This document shows, piece after piece, positions 8,691 to 16,934 of a stretch of 64,000 nt of DNA. Source of the stretch: Paraburkholderia eburnea. GTDB taxonomy: Bacteria > Pseudomonadota > Gammaproteobacteria > Burkholderiales > Burkholderiaceae. Position 1 is the first letter of the stretch. Every line of letters starts with the position of its first letter. The DNA is taken from assembly GCF_002917095.1 (NCBI RefSeq), contig NZ_PQGA01000013.1, positions 1-64,000 on the forward strand, in the 5' to 3' direction. Below the pieces are notes generated by a model. It had not been told where the DNA came from. It saw only the letters and a list, made by a program, of their open reading frames with translations, and made no database searches. The position numbers and the translations under genes are program-made.

Positions 8691-9479
8691 ATGATCCGTT
8701 TTCTTCGCCGGACCCTTGCGAGCGCGATGATGCTTGGTTCGCTGTTCGCGCTGCCCGTCGCTCATGCGGCGCAGACCGCGCCGACTGCTGACCTGCAAGG
8801 CAAGAACGTCGTGCTCGTGCACGGCGCCTTCGCCGACGGTTCGAGCTGGGACAAGGTGATCCCGCTGTTGCAGGCGCGCGGCCTGCATGTGGTCGCGGTG
8901 CAGAATCCGCTCGATTCGCTGGCGGGCGACGTGGCCGCGACCCGGCGTGCGATCGACGCGCAGCAGGGACCGGTGGTGCTGGTGGGGCATTCGTGGGCGG
9001 GCGTGGTCGTGAGCGAAGCGGGCAACGACGACAAGGTCAAGGCACTCGTCTATGTGGCCGCTTTCGCGCCCGATAACGGCCAGTCGATCAGCGACATCAC
9101 CAAGGGCTTGCCGCCGCCCGTCTGGGCCGACCAGTTGCAGAAGGATTCGGCGGGCTATCTCACGCTGTCGACGCAGGGCGTGCTCGACGACTTCGCGCAG
9201 GATTTGCCCGTGGCGCAGCGCCGTTTGATCGCGGCGACCCAGGCGCCGTGGTTCGCGGGCTGCATCGACGAGAAGGTGACGAAGGCCGCGTGGCACGACA
9301 AGCCGTCCTGGTTCGTGATTCCCCGGCACGATCGCATGATCGATCCGCAACTCCAGGCGCAGATGGCCGCGCGTATCGGCGCGCAGGTGACGAGGGTGAA
9401 CGGCAGCCACGTTGCGCTCGTGAGCCAACCGCAAGCCGTGGCCGATGCGATCATCGCGGCGGCGCGCAAAGCAGAATAA
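8691..9479 (+). CDS. Secreted alpha/beta hydrolase
   Basis: 262 residues. A signal peptide (FLRRTLASAMMLGSLFALPV, AHA) is followed by an alpha/beta-hydrolase of the short salicylate-esterase-like/EstC type. Visible are VLVHGAFADGSSWD (oxyanion region), the nucleophile elbow GHSWAG, the acid in PRHDRMIDP and the catalytic His in NGSHVALVSQP. Such enzymes hydrolyse small esters or amides; being exported, this one would act in the periplasm. The start at 8691 is the only one that places the signal peptide correctly, with TGGAG upstream. Confidence 0.9.
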   Translation: MIRFLRRTLASAMMLGSLFALPVAHAAQTAPTADLQGKNVVLVHGAFADGSSWDKVIPLLQARGLHVVAVQNPLDSLAGDVAATRRAIDAQQGPVVLVGHSWAGVVVSEAGNDDKVKALVYVAAFAPDNGQSISDITKGLPPPVWADQLQKDSAGYLTLSTQGVLDDFAQDLPVAQRRLIAATQAPWFAGCIDEKVTKAAWHDKPSWFVIPRHDRMIDPQLQAQMAARIGAQVTRVNGSHVALVSQPQAVADAIIAAARKAE

Positions 9480-9550
9480 GCATGCGTCCCGTTGAGCGGG
9501 GAGAATCACGTCAGTTGGCAGACTGGCCCGTGACGTTTTAGTGACAGCCG

Positions 9551-9584
9551 AAAAAACGGTCGAACGGTTGGCTTCGTTCGACCG
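9551..9584 (-). terminator. Intrinsic terminator of the yceH-type gene
   Basis: Read on the minus strand, a 10-base stem CGGTCGAACG / CGTTCGACCG with an 8-base loop is followed directly by TTTTTT. It lies 54 bases beyond the stop of the gene at 9638-10366, a classical rho-independent terminator. It also sits between two converging genes. Confidence 0.85.
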
Positions 9585-9637
9585 CGCACTAAATGGCGTA
9601 TTGAATCGACTTGATCAGTGACGCAGAGCGATCAGCG

Positions 9638-10366
9638 TCACGCCTCGCCCTCAAGCTTCTCGATCGACATCCCCAGTTCGGTGGCCATGCGTTCGACCAG
9701 CGTTTGCAGGCGCGCGACTTCATCGGCCAGACGTTGCTGTTCCGCGCGTAGCGACTCGTAATCGGCGCTCGAAATCCCGGAACCGCCCGATGTGCCTGCG
9801 CCCGCATACTCGCCGTCGAAGCTGCCCGCAGGCGGCAGGCTCACTTCGCCGCACAGCAGATGCATCCAGCGGCTCTCGCGCTCGCCCGGCGCGCGCGGCA
9901 GTTTGACGACGAGCGGCGGCTCGCGCTCGGCCAACTCGGCGAGAAAAGCCTCGACCGACGACACGTCCGCGAAACCATGCAGACGCGCCGAATTCAGGCG
10001 CAATTCGGCGGCCGTCTGCGCGCCGCGCAACAGCAGCACGGTGAGCAGGGCGACGGCCTGGCCCGGCACGCCCAGCACGCGGTTCAGGTTGTGCTCGAAA
10101 CGCGGCACGCGGCTGCTGCTGCCCTCGAACACGAGGCTCAGATGCTTGAGATCTTCGATCGCGCTCAGGATTTCGGCTTCGCTCACGTTCATGACCGGCG
10201 AGCGCGCGGTTTTCTGGTTGCAGCCCGAGGCCAGCGAATTGAGCGACAGCGGATAGGTGTCCGGTACCGTGTGCTGCTTCTCGATCAGCACGCCGACGAT
10301 ACGGGCCTCCAGCGGCGTAAGCGCGCGCAGCGCGCGGGGCGAGGGAGCATCGGCAGGGGTATTCAT
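9638..10366 (-). CDS. YceH family protein (DUF480)
   Basis: 242 residues with two tandem winged-helix units typical of DUF480/YceH: LTPLEARIVGVLIEKQHTVP followed by DTYPLSLNSLASGCNQKTAR, and PGQAVALLTVLLLRGAQTAA. The C-terminus is a coiled coil rich in leucine heptads (LRAEQQRLADEVARLQTLVE). Function is not established; homologues are cytoplasmic and conserved in gamma- and betaproteobacteria. It has its own terminator downstream. Confidence 0.92.
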   Translation of the reverse strand: MNTPADAPSPRALRALTPLEARIVGVLIEKQHTVPDTYPLSLNSLASGCNQKTARSPVMNVSEAEILSAIEDLKHLSLVFEGSSSRVPRFEHNLNRVLGVPGQAVALLTVLLLRGAQTAAELRLNSARLHGFADVSSVEAFLAELAEREPPLVVKLPRAPGERESRWMHLLCGEVSLPPAGSFDGEYAGAGTSGGSGISSADYESLRAEQQRLADEVARLQTLVERMATELGMSIEKLEGEA

Positions 10367-10636
10367 AGGCGGGTCAGGCGGAATTTTTTACGGGATTTGA
10401 TGATACCCGCTCGTGGCGCCGCTGCGCAGGGGCGGCCCGTCGATCGCCGTGGATGTTTCGCCAGAAGTTTATTAGTAGCTTTTACCCAGAATTTTTGAAA
10501 GCGCCTAACAGTACCCCGCTATTACCTGAAACTGCCCAAAATCCGGGTTTTTTCCGACTTAAAAACTTCTGCATAGAGATTAACGCTTATTGCACTGCAA
10601 CAAACGAATGCCTACACTGCTCCAGTTACCAGGCGT

Positions 10637-10663
10637 TTCGAACCTGCTTCGAAACATTTCGAA
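10637..10663. repeat. Three phased TTCGAA hexamers upstream of a small gene
   Basis: TTCGAA occurs at 10637, 10648 and 10658, that is at 11- and 10-base intervals (one helical turn), and the last copy abuts the AGGAGG ribosome site of the next gene. Each copy is itself palindromic. The region 10450-10620 just upstream is unusually AT-rich for this window. The arrangement suggests a protein-binding array, but this is inference. Confidence 0.5.
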
Positions 10664-10677
10664 AAGGAGGGCGTGTC

Positions 10678-10905
10678 GTGAGCGCATCCCAATCGCCAAT
10701 ATTGCATACGGCCCTAAAGCTGCACGTCTTCGAACAGGAAGGCGGCTGGCATTGGGGCATCACCATTCCGCGCGCAGCAGGCGGTGGCTTCAAGGTCATC
10801 GCTTATAGCGATACGACGTTCTCCGGCGAGACCGAAGCCCGCCGTGACGGCGATCGCGTGCTTCACGCCATGCCGGACCATGCGGCGGCTTCGCTTGTCT
10901 GTTGA
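10678..10905 (+). CDS. Small conserved-type hypothetical protein
   Basis: A 75-residue protein that starts at GTG 10678 behind an AGGAGG site with 7-base spacing; longer upstream starts in the same frame cross AT-rich DNA of non-coding character. The sequence (ALKLHVFEQEGGWHWGITIP, then GGGFKVIAYSDTTFSGETEA) looks like a small beta-rich protein with a helical end. I recognise no named family. It is monocistronic, bounded by a strong hairpin immediately downstream. Confidence 0.7.
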   Translation: MSASQSPILHTALKLHVFEQEGGWHWGITIPRAAGGGFKVIAYSDTTFSGETEARRDGDRVLHAMPDHAAASLVC

Positions 10906-10930
10906 ATTCGCCTGCTGAATTTGCGCTGAA

Positions 10931-10958
10931 GGCCGCGCGGCGTATGAGCCGCGCGGCC
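10931..10958 (+). terminator. Strong GC hairpin after the small gene
   Basis: A perfect 11-base inverted repeat GGCCGCGCGGC / GCCGCGCGGCC with a 6-base loop, followed by the T-rich stretch TTCGGCTTTCCTT. It starts 26 bases after the stop of the 10678 gene. The U-tract is interrupted but the stem is very stable. Confidence 0.7.
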
Positions 10959-11040
10959 TTCGGCTTTCCTTCACGCCCGTTTTATGTGACCGGGTCATGA
11001 CAATGTCCACGCGCCCGCAATAATGCGCTGGGGCCAGCTT

Positions 11041-11787
11041 TCAGATCGCTCGCGCAATGAGCAGGACGCCAGCCGCGATGCTCGTCACCCCGACCAGACG
11101 CACAAGACGTCCACGCGCCGCCGCTACGCGTTCGATAGCGATTGCCGCGCTTACGATGAGCGTCGCCTCGCGCTCCATCACGCCGGTCGCGAGCAGCACT
11201 GCCATCCAGTTGCCGCAGCAGCTTGCGCACAGCACCGCGAAACGCATACCAATGCGTAACGCAGAGAGCGCATCAGTTGGTGACGTCATCGGGCATTGGC
11301 GCATCGAATGGCAGGCGTGCAGGCGATTAACCTTCCATGCTGTGCATTGAAGAACACCCGCAACGATGACGACGCAGCCCGCCGCAAGCGGTGCCGCGCG
11401 CGCTATCGACGGTACGCGTATTTCAAGCGAAGCCAGCATGGCGCCCATCGGAAAGAGCAGCGCGCCCGCCAGAATCCATGCCGAGAAATAACCAAGCGCG
11501 CTCAAGATAATTAGCCATCCAGAACGAATGGTCAGCGTGCTGCGTTCGCGCCAGAGCATTGCCGCAAGCGCAGGCAGCATCATTGCGGGCGTCATGGTGG
11601 CCCACATCGACACGAACGACGCGGCGGTTTGCAGCCACGTCCGCCCGCACAGCGGCAGCCATGCGGCCGAAAGCGTCCAGCCGCCCGGCATCGGCGTGCC
11701 GCTCATCGCGGCCATCGACGTGAAGCGCAGCGCTGTCACTGTCGCGCTGGCCGCGAACAGCAGCGCGGCCCCGATCGCGAAGATCAC
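11041..11787 (-). CDS. DUF2182 integral membrane protein
   Basis: About 248 residues with six or more membrane helices and the DUF2182 hallmark WATMTPAMMLPALAAM near the middle. Other blocks are GYFSAWILAGALLFPMGAML, CTAWKVNRLHACH and the Cys-rich ALRIGMRFAVLCASCCGNWM. The start is taken at GTG 11787 because GTGA overlaps the TGA stop of the DUF899 gene, indicating translational coupling. Function is unknown. The coupling with DUF899 suggests a joint role, possibly copper or redox related, but nothing here proves it. Confidence 0.8.
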   Translation of the reverse strand: MIFAIGAALLFAASATVTALRFTSMAAMSGTPMPGGWTLSAAWLPLCGRTWLQTAASFVSMWATMTPAMMLPALAAMLWRERSTLTIRSGWLIILSALGYFSAWILAGALLFPMGAMLASLEIRVPSIARAAPLAAGCVVIVAGVLQCTAWKVNRLHACHSMRQCPMTSPTDALSALRIGMRFAVLCASCCGNWMAVLLATGVMEREATLIVSAAIAIERVAAARGRLVRLVGVTSIAAGVLLIARAI

Positions 11788-12584
11788 TCGCGCTCTGGCG
11801 ATGGGCAACACGATGGGCCCCGGTGAGCGTTGTATTCGTCGTGCCGCTTCCACCAGATGCCGGCTTCGTTGCGGCCTCGCGGCGCGCGGTCGAGCCACGG
11901 ATACATGCCCCAGACGGCATCGAGACCGCGCGCATAGGTCGAATACGTGTGCCAGATCGCGCCGTCCTCGCGCACGAAGGCGCTCAGGCCCGGCCGGTCG
12001 CGTGCATAAGTCGCCGCATCGGTGCCGCAGCTTGCCGCGAATTCGGCGACGGGGGCGGGCGGCGGATCGGCGTCCATCGCGTGCTGTCCGCGCGCGTAGT
12101 TGTATTCGACATTGCCTTCGCGCTGCTGCGTTGCCGTGAACGACACGTTGAAGTCGAAGTTGAAATCGTTGCCTTGCGACGAGGCCCACGGAAAGCGCCA
12201 GCCCATACGCTCGCGATAGGCGAGCAGCCTGGCGAGCGGCGCGCGTGAGACCGCCATCAGCGTGACGTCGTGGTGGGCGAGATGGGCGACGTTGCCGTCG
12301 AAGCCATCGGCGAGCGCCGAGCAGGATGGGCAGCCCGCCGCGTAGTCGGGGCCGAACATGAAGTGGTAGACGACCAACTGCGAGCGTCCGGCGAAGAGAT
12401 CGGCGAGCGAGGCGCGGCCTTGTTCGGTATCGAAGGTGTAGTCCTTGTCGATGCGTACCCAGGGCAGCGCCTGGCGTTGTCGGGCGAGCGCGTCGCTGCG
12501 CCTCGTGAGGTCTTTCTCGGCGGCGAGCAGGTCGAGCCGTGCGGCGAGCCATTGCTCGCGGGTGCCTGTTGCATGCGTGGTCAT
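11784..12584 (-). CDS. DUF899 thioredoxin-like protein
   Basis: 266 residues of the DUF899 family, which has a thioredoxin-like fold. The N-terminus has REQWLAARLDLLAAEKDLTR; the core has YTFDTEQGRASLADLFAGRS, then VYHFMFGPDYAAGCPSC with a CxxC pair, and LMAVSRAPLARLLAYRERMG. The C-terminal part has WHTYSTYARGLD and ends in NEAGIWWKRHDEYN. Activity is not established. An AGGAG site precedes the ATG. The last bases overlap the start of the DUF2182 gene by four bases (GTGA). Confidence 0.88.
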   Translation of the reverse strand: MTTHATGTREQWLAARLDLLAAEKDLTRRSDALARQRQALPWVRIDKDYTFDTEQGRASLADLFAGRSQLVVYHFMFGPDYAAGCPSCSALADGFDGNVAHLAHHDVTLMAVSRAPLARLLAYRERMGWRFPWASSQGNDFNFDFNVSFTATQQREGNVEYNYARGQHAMDADPPPAPVAEFAASCGTDAATYARDRPGLSAFVREDGAIWHTYSTYARGLDAVWGMYPWLDRAPRGRNEAGIWWKRHDEYNAHRGPSCCPSPERE

Positions 12585-12706
12585 CGTGTGCTCCTGAAAG
12601 GGCTGATAGCGGAAACCGCGGAAAATCTGTGCTCTGACTGCCGTGTTAGATTAGGTCCGGACTGCCAGGCGAGGGGAGTGACAAGTGTGTCGGGATTGGG
12701 CTGCGC

Positions 12707-13966
12707 ATGGACTCGTTGATCACTGCGGCGGCGCGCGCACTGGCCGCCGGTGATGCGCTGGGCGCGCTGAACCGCGTCGCCCTGCGCGGCGATGCGCCCG
12801 CGCTTGCGTTGCGCGGCATCGCCATGGCGCAGCTTGGCGATCTCGAACGCGCGAAGGCGCTTTTGCGCAGCGCCGCACGCGCGTTCGGCGCGCGAGAAGC
12901 GGTGGCCCGCGCACGCTGCATCGTTGCCGAGGCTGAAATCGCGCTGGCATTGCGCGACCTGGCGTGGCCCGCAGCGGCGCTCGATGCGGCGCGGCAAACG
13001 CTCGACGCGCACGGCGACACCCTCAACGCCGCGCACGCGCGCCATCTGGCCATACGCCGCCTGTTGCTGGTCGGGCGACTGGACGAAGCGGAACAGTGGC
13101 TGGCCGATATGGACCCCGCATCGCTGCCGCCCGCGCTCAGGGCATCGCACGAACTGATCGCAGCGGGCATCGCGATGCGGCGCATTCGTGCGCGGGCGGC
13201 CCGCACGGCGCTGGCCGAGGCAGCGCGTGCCGTGCGCATCGCGGACATCGCGCCGCTTGCCGCCGAAGTCGCGCGGGCGGCGCAATCGCTGGAGGAACCA
13301 GCCGCGCGGCTCATCGCAGGCGGCGAGGCGCGCCCGCTGCTGCTCGATGAAGTCGAAGCCTTGCTGGCCTCGGACACGCTGGTGATCGACGCGTGTCGCT
13401 ACGCCGTGCGTCAGGCCGATATCGCGATTGCGCTCGCACGCAGGCCGATATTGTTCGTGCTGGCGCGCGCACTGGCCGAAGCGTGGCCCGCCGACGTGCC
13501 GCGCGACGTGCTCATCGCGCGTGCCTTTCGCATGAAGCATATGGACGATACGCATCGGGCGCGGCTACGCGTCGAAATTGGCCGTCTGCGCGCGCTGCTG
13601 GGCGAACTGGCCGCCATCCACGCGACGCCGCAGGGCTTCGCGCTCGCGCCGCGCGTCGCAAGCGAGGTAGTCGTGCTGGCGCGTCCTGTCGAGGAGGCAC
13701 ACGCGGCCGTGCTGGCGCTGCTCGCAGATGGCGAAGCGTGGTCTAGCTTGGCGCTGGCGCTTGCCCTGAGCACGAGCCAGCGCACCGTGCAGCGCGCGCT
13801 CGACGCGCTGGCGGCGGCGCGCAAGGTGCTGCCGGTGGGCGTGGGCCGCGCGCGCCGCTGGACCATGCCGCCGCTGCCCGGATTCGCGACGGCCTTGTTA
13901 CTCCCCGCGCTCCTGCCAGGCGGGCAGGATGAGCGCATGAACCGACCGGCAAGGAGCCCACAATGA
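12707..13966 (+). CDS. Helical-repeat protein with C-terminal HTH, putative regulator
   Basis: 419 residues, very rich in Ala, Leu and Arg. Residues 1-270 are a run of amphipathic helices resembling degenerate TPR units (e.g. GIAMAQLGDLERAKALLRSA, LLVGRLDEAEQWLADMDPA). Residues about 340-390 form a winged-helix-like segment: AWSSLALALALSTSQRTVQR ALDALAA, then RARRWTMPP. I infer a transcriptional regulator. Its stop overlaps the next ATG by four bases (ATGA), so it is coupled to the beta-propeller gene. It is divergent from DUF899/DUF2182, which may be its targets. Confidence 0.7.
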   Translation: MDSLITAAARALAAGDALGALNRVALRGDAPALALRGIAMAQLGDLERAKALLRSAARAFGAREAVARARCIVAEAEIALALRDLAWPAAALDAARQTLDAHGDTLNAAHARHLAIRRLLLVGRLDEAEQWLADMDPASLPPALRASHELIAAGIAMRRIRARAARTALAEAARAVRIADIAPLAAEVARAAQSLEEPAARLIAGGEARPLLLDEVEALLASDTLVIDACRYAVRQADIAIALARRPILFVLARALAEAWPADVPRDVLIARAFRMKHMDDTHRARLRVEIGRLRALLGELAAIHATPQGFALAPRVASEVVVLARPVEEAHAAVLALLADGEAWSSLALALALSTSQRTVQRALDALAAARKVLPVGVGRARRWTMPPLPGFATALLLPALLPGGQDERMNRPARSPQ

Positions 13967-14634
13967 AGCATTCCACGGCCAGCATCCTGCGCGAATATGG
14001 TCCTTTCGAAGGCGTCGAGCAGGTGGGCGGCGTCACCTGGGACGGCAGCCGCGTGTGGTTCGCGGCGGGCGACCGGATCGCCTCGCTCGATCCGCAAAGC
14101 GGCGAGACCGGGCGCGCGATCGACGTGCCGGCGCATGCGGGCACGGCCTTCGACGGCCAGCACCTGTTCCAGATTTCCGAGGCGCAAATCCACAAGATCG
14201 ACCCGCAGAGCGGCCGCGTGCTCGCCACGATTCCGGCGCCAGGCAATGGCGGCGATTCCGGCCTCGCGTGGGCCGAGGGCACGCTCTGGGTGGGCGAATA
14301 TCGCGCGCGCAAGATTCATCAGATCGATCCGCAGACCGGCGTGATCCTGCGCACGATCGAGTCGAGTCGCTTCGTGACCGGCGTGACGTGGGTGGACGGC
14401 GAACTGTGGCACGGCACCTGGGAAGGCGACGAGAGCGACCTGCGCCGCATCGATCCGCAAACGGGCAAGGTGCTGGAGCGGCTGGCGATGCCGGAAGGTA
14501 CCGCTGTTTCCGGGCTTGAATCGGATGGCGGCGAGCGGTTTTTCTGTGGCGGAGGCAATAGCGGGAAGATTCGCGCGGTGCGCAGGCCGGGGCATGAGGC
14601 GGGTGGGGATGCAGACGGGGAGCCGGGCGATTGA
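13963..14634 (+). CDS. Beta-propeller (Vgb/SMP-30-like) protein
   Basis: 223 residues with repeated blade motifs of the form W-x-G-x(4)-W followed by IDPQTG: VTWDGSRVWFAAGDRIASLD, LFQISEAQIHKIDPQSG, LWVGEYRARKIHQIDPQTG and LRRIDPQTGKVLERL. This matches small virginiamycin-lyase-like or glutamine-cyclotransferase-like propellers. No signal peptide is visible, so it is cytoplasmic. Translationally coupled to the upstream HTH gene. The enzyme activity, if any, cannot be stated. Confidence 0.75.
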   Translation: MKHSTASILREYGPFEGVEQVGGVTWDGSRVWFAAGDRIASLDPQSGETGRAIDVPAHAGTAFDGQHLFQISEAQIHKIDPQSGRVLATIPAPGNGGDSGLAWAEGTLWVGEYRARKIHQIDPQTGVILRTIESSRFVTGVTWVDGELWHGTWEGDESDLRRIDPQTGKVLERLAMPEGTAVSGLESDGGERFFCGGGNSGKIRAVRRPGHEAGGDADGEPGD

Positions 14635-14882
14635 GCATGGCGTGCCGTTCGGGAAAAGACCTTGAGGTCGCCGCACGCGCCGCACGACCACCCGGAAGAC
14701 GGTCGCGGCAAGCAGCGTCGGCAATCGTAAAGCCTCATCAGGAATATCGATAGCGCCAAATCGCCGGGTAATCTGACCACTCTTTGACAGACAGTCCGGC
14801 GCAGCCTTTTTGATAATGGATGCCTTGATCCGTCGCTGCGCGTATCGCGCGCGACGCCTACGGCCCCACTATCAGGCTCCCT

Positions 14883-15695
14883 ATGAACTCTCCCGCATTG
14901 GCGCCGAAATCACCGTACGGCGGCGGCACGCCCGATTCCTTCGTGCGCCTGCACGGCGTGAGCAAGCGCTTCCAGGTCGCCGGCCATTCGCGCGCCATTC
15001 TCGCCGATCTCGATCTCGACATTCGCCGCAAGGAATTCATCGCTATCCTCGGCGAGAGCGGTTGCGGCAAATCCACCTTGCTACGTCTGCTGTGCGGGCT
15101 GGATAGCGCCTATGAAGGGCAGATTCTCGTCGATGGCGTCGCGCCCAGGATCGGCAACGACGAAGCGGGCATCGTGTTTCAGGACCCGCGTCTGTTCCCG
15201 TGGCTCACTGTCGAGCAGAACATCGCGCTGGGGCTTGCGCGCTTCAGCCTGGCTCGCAGCGAGGTACAGCAGCGCGTGAGCGAACACGTCGCGCTGGTCG
15301 GTCTCGCGGGTTTCGAACGCGCGCTGCCGCATCAGCTTTCGGGCGGCATGGCGCAGCGCGTGGCGCTCGCGCGCGCCATCGTCGCGAGGCCTGCTTTCCT
15401 GCTGCTGGACGAGCCGTTCAGCGCGCTCGATGCGCTCACGCGCTCGCAGATGCACGATCAATTGCTGCGTATTCGCGCGGCCGCCGATCTGACGATGCTG
15501 CTGGTCACTCACGATGTCGAAGAGGCCGTCTATCTGGCCGACCGCGTGGTGGTGATGGCGCCGCGTCCGGGACCGCTGCGCGCGGCCGTCGATATCGATC
15601 TCGCCTATCCGCGCAATCGTGCGGACACCGCATTCCAGCACGAGCGCGAACGCCTGCACGCGCTTCTCGGTCACGGGGTTAATTCGTTCAGTTGA
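14883..15695 (+). CDS. atsC: ABC transporter ATPase for sulfonate/sulfate-ester import
   Basis: 270 residues, a complete nucleotide-binding domain of the nitrate/taurine/sulfonate class. Walker A is GESGCGKST near residues 58-66, Q-loop in VFQDPRLFPWLT, signature LSGGMAQR, Walker B LLLDEPFSALDA and switch His in VTHDVEEAVYLAD. It opens the 14.9-23.7 kb sulfate-ester locus and would power the fused permease at 20437-22068. A consensus TTGACA lies at 14784-14789 about 100 bases upstream, but no well-spaced -10 was found. Substrate is inferred from the sulfatase and AtsK-type neighbours. Confidence 0.9.
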   Translation: MNSPALAPKSPYGGGTPDSFVRLHGVSKRFQVAGHSRAILADLDLDIRRKEFIAILGESGCGKSTLLRLLCGLDSAYEGQILVDGVAPRIGNDEAGIVFQDPRLFPWLTVEQNIALGLARFSLARSEVQQRVSEHVALVGLAGFERALPHQLSGGMAQRVALARAIVARPAFLLLDEPFSALDALTRSQMHDQLLRIRAAADLTMLLVTHDVEEAVYLADRVVVMAPRPGPLRAAVDIDLAYPRNRADTAFQHERERLHALLGHGVNSFS

Positions 15696-15836
15696 TTGAT
15701 TAGCTGATTGTGTGCTTTGGACTGTAAAGGCATAGACAGATATTCGCGCAGTGTCCCGGTAGCATGGCTGTAACGGTCGTCATCGCAAAGAGCAGGTACA
15801 AAGAGCAGGCAAGCGATCACGATCTGAATGACGGCG

Positions 15837-15872
15837 AAGGCGCAATAAAAACATCGCCTTTGCGTTTTTATT
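15837..15872 (+). promoter_or_regulatory. Two mutually exclusive hairpins before the dioxygenase gene
   Basis: AAGGCG (15837-15842) pairs with CGCCTT (15855-15860), and AATAAAAAC (15844-15852) pairs with GTTTTTATT (15864-15872). The right arm of the first lies in the loop of the second, so both cannot form at once. A six-codon open frame (ATG at 15828, TAA at 15846-15848) ends inside the structure. This resembles an attenuator, 33 bases upstream of the ATG at 15906. Function is inferred only. Confidence 0.4.
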
Positions 15873-15905
15873 CATAAGGATTCCTTTTCGTAGCGAGAAG
15901 AAAAA

Positions 15906-16850
15906 ATGTCGAAACTCAACGTAGTGGAAACCGGCGAGCTGTCCATCCATCCGATCACGGGCCGCATTGGCGCGGAGATTCGCGGCGTGCGTCTGTCCGG
16001 CGATCTGCAACCGGCGGCGCTGGAAGCGATCAATGCGGCGCTGTTGCGCCACAAGGTCATTTTCTTTCGCGACCAGACGCATTTGACGGATCAGGAGCAA
16101 GAGTCGTTCGCAAAGCGGCTCGGCGATCCGGTTGCGCACCCGACCGTGCCGGTGCGCGAAGGCACCGAATATCTGCTTGAACTCGATTCGCTGCATGGCG
16201 GCCGCGCCAACTCGTGGCACACGGACGTGACTTTTGTGGATGCCTATCCCAAGGCGTCGATCCTGCGCGGCGTGACGAATCCCGAAGTGGGCGGCGACAC
16301 GGTCTGGGCCAACACGGCGACGGCTTATGACGATCTGCCGGACACGCTCAAGACCCTGGCGGAACAGCTCTGGGCGGTGCACAGCAACGATTACGACTAC
16401 GCAGCCGCCGCGAGCTACGCGCGCAATACGCTCACCGATCAGGCAAAGGCCGCCTACGAGCGCTATCGCGAGGTGTTCGTTTCCACGCGTTATGAAACCG
16501 AGCATCCGCTCGTGCGCGTGCATCCGGAAAGCGGCGAGAAAACCCTCGTGCTGGGCCACTTCTTCAAGCGCTTCGTGGATCTGCCGGGTTCCGCGTCGAA
16601 CCATTTGTTCGAGGTCTTCCAGGGCTATATCACGCGCCTTGAAAACATCGTGCGCTGGCGCTGGCAGAGCGGCGACGTGGCGATCTGGGACAACCGCGCG
16701 ACCCAGCACTACGCCGTAAACGATTACGGCGATGCGCGCCGTGTCGTGCGCCGCGTGACGCTGGCGGGCGACGTGCCGGTGAGCGTGGACGGCCGCAAGA
16801 GCGTCACGCGCAGCGTGGAAAAGAATCCGAAGCTTGCTGCCGCGGCTTAA
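15906..16850 (+). CDS. atsK: TauD/AtsK-type 2-oxoglutarate-dependent dioxygenase (alkylsulfatase)
   Basis: 314 residues of the TauD/TfdA family, closest in look to oxygenolytic alkylsulfatases. The iron triad is visible: His and Asp in SWHTDVTFVDAYP and the distal His in NRATQHYAVNDYGDARR; the Arg of RVVRRVTLAGD would bind 2-oxoglutarate. These enzymes hydroxylate the carbon next to the ester oxygen, releasing an aldehyde and sulfate. Its place between ABC ATPase and binding-protein genes matches the ats loci of pseudomonads, hence the AtsK call; taurine dioxygenase is the main alternative. Confidence 0.85.
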   Translation: MSKLNVVETGELSIHPITGRIGAEIRGVRLSGDLQPAALEAINAALLRHKVIFFRDQTHLTDQEQESFAKRLGDPVAHPTVPVREGTEYLLELDSLHGGRANSWHTDVTFVDAYPKASILRGVTNPEVGGDTVWANTATAYDDLPDTLKTLAEQLWAVHSNDYDYAAAASYARNTLTDQAKAAYERYREVFVSTRYETEHPLVRVHPESGEKTLVLGHFFKRFVDLPGSASNHLFEVFQGYITRLENIVRWRWQSGDVAIWDNRATQHYAVNDYGDARRVVRRVTLAGDVPVSVDGRKSVTRSVEKNPKLAAAA

Positions 16851-16934
16851 GGAAAAGGCGTGCGCTGCGCTGCCGCGCGTTTCGCGTGGCAGCACATCGC
16901 ACGCATTGAAAGTGCTTTATTTGTGGGGGTTCTC

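Noticed and set aside
11041-12552. 503-residue minus-strand frame through DUF2182 and DUF899
   Set aside because: Its first half is a shadow of the DUF899 gene; only the part from GTG 11787 shows DUF2182 features.
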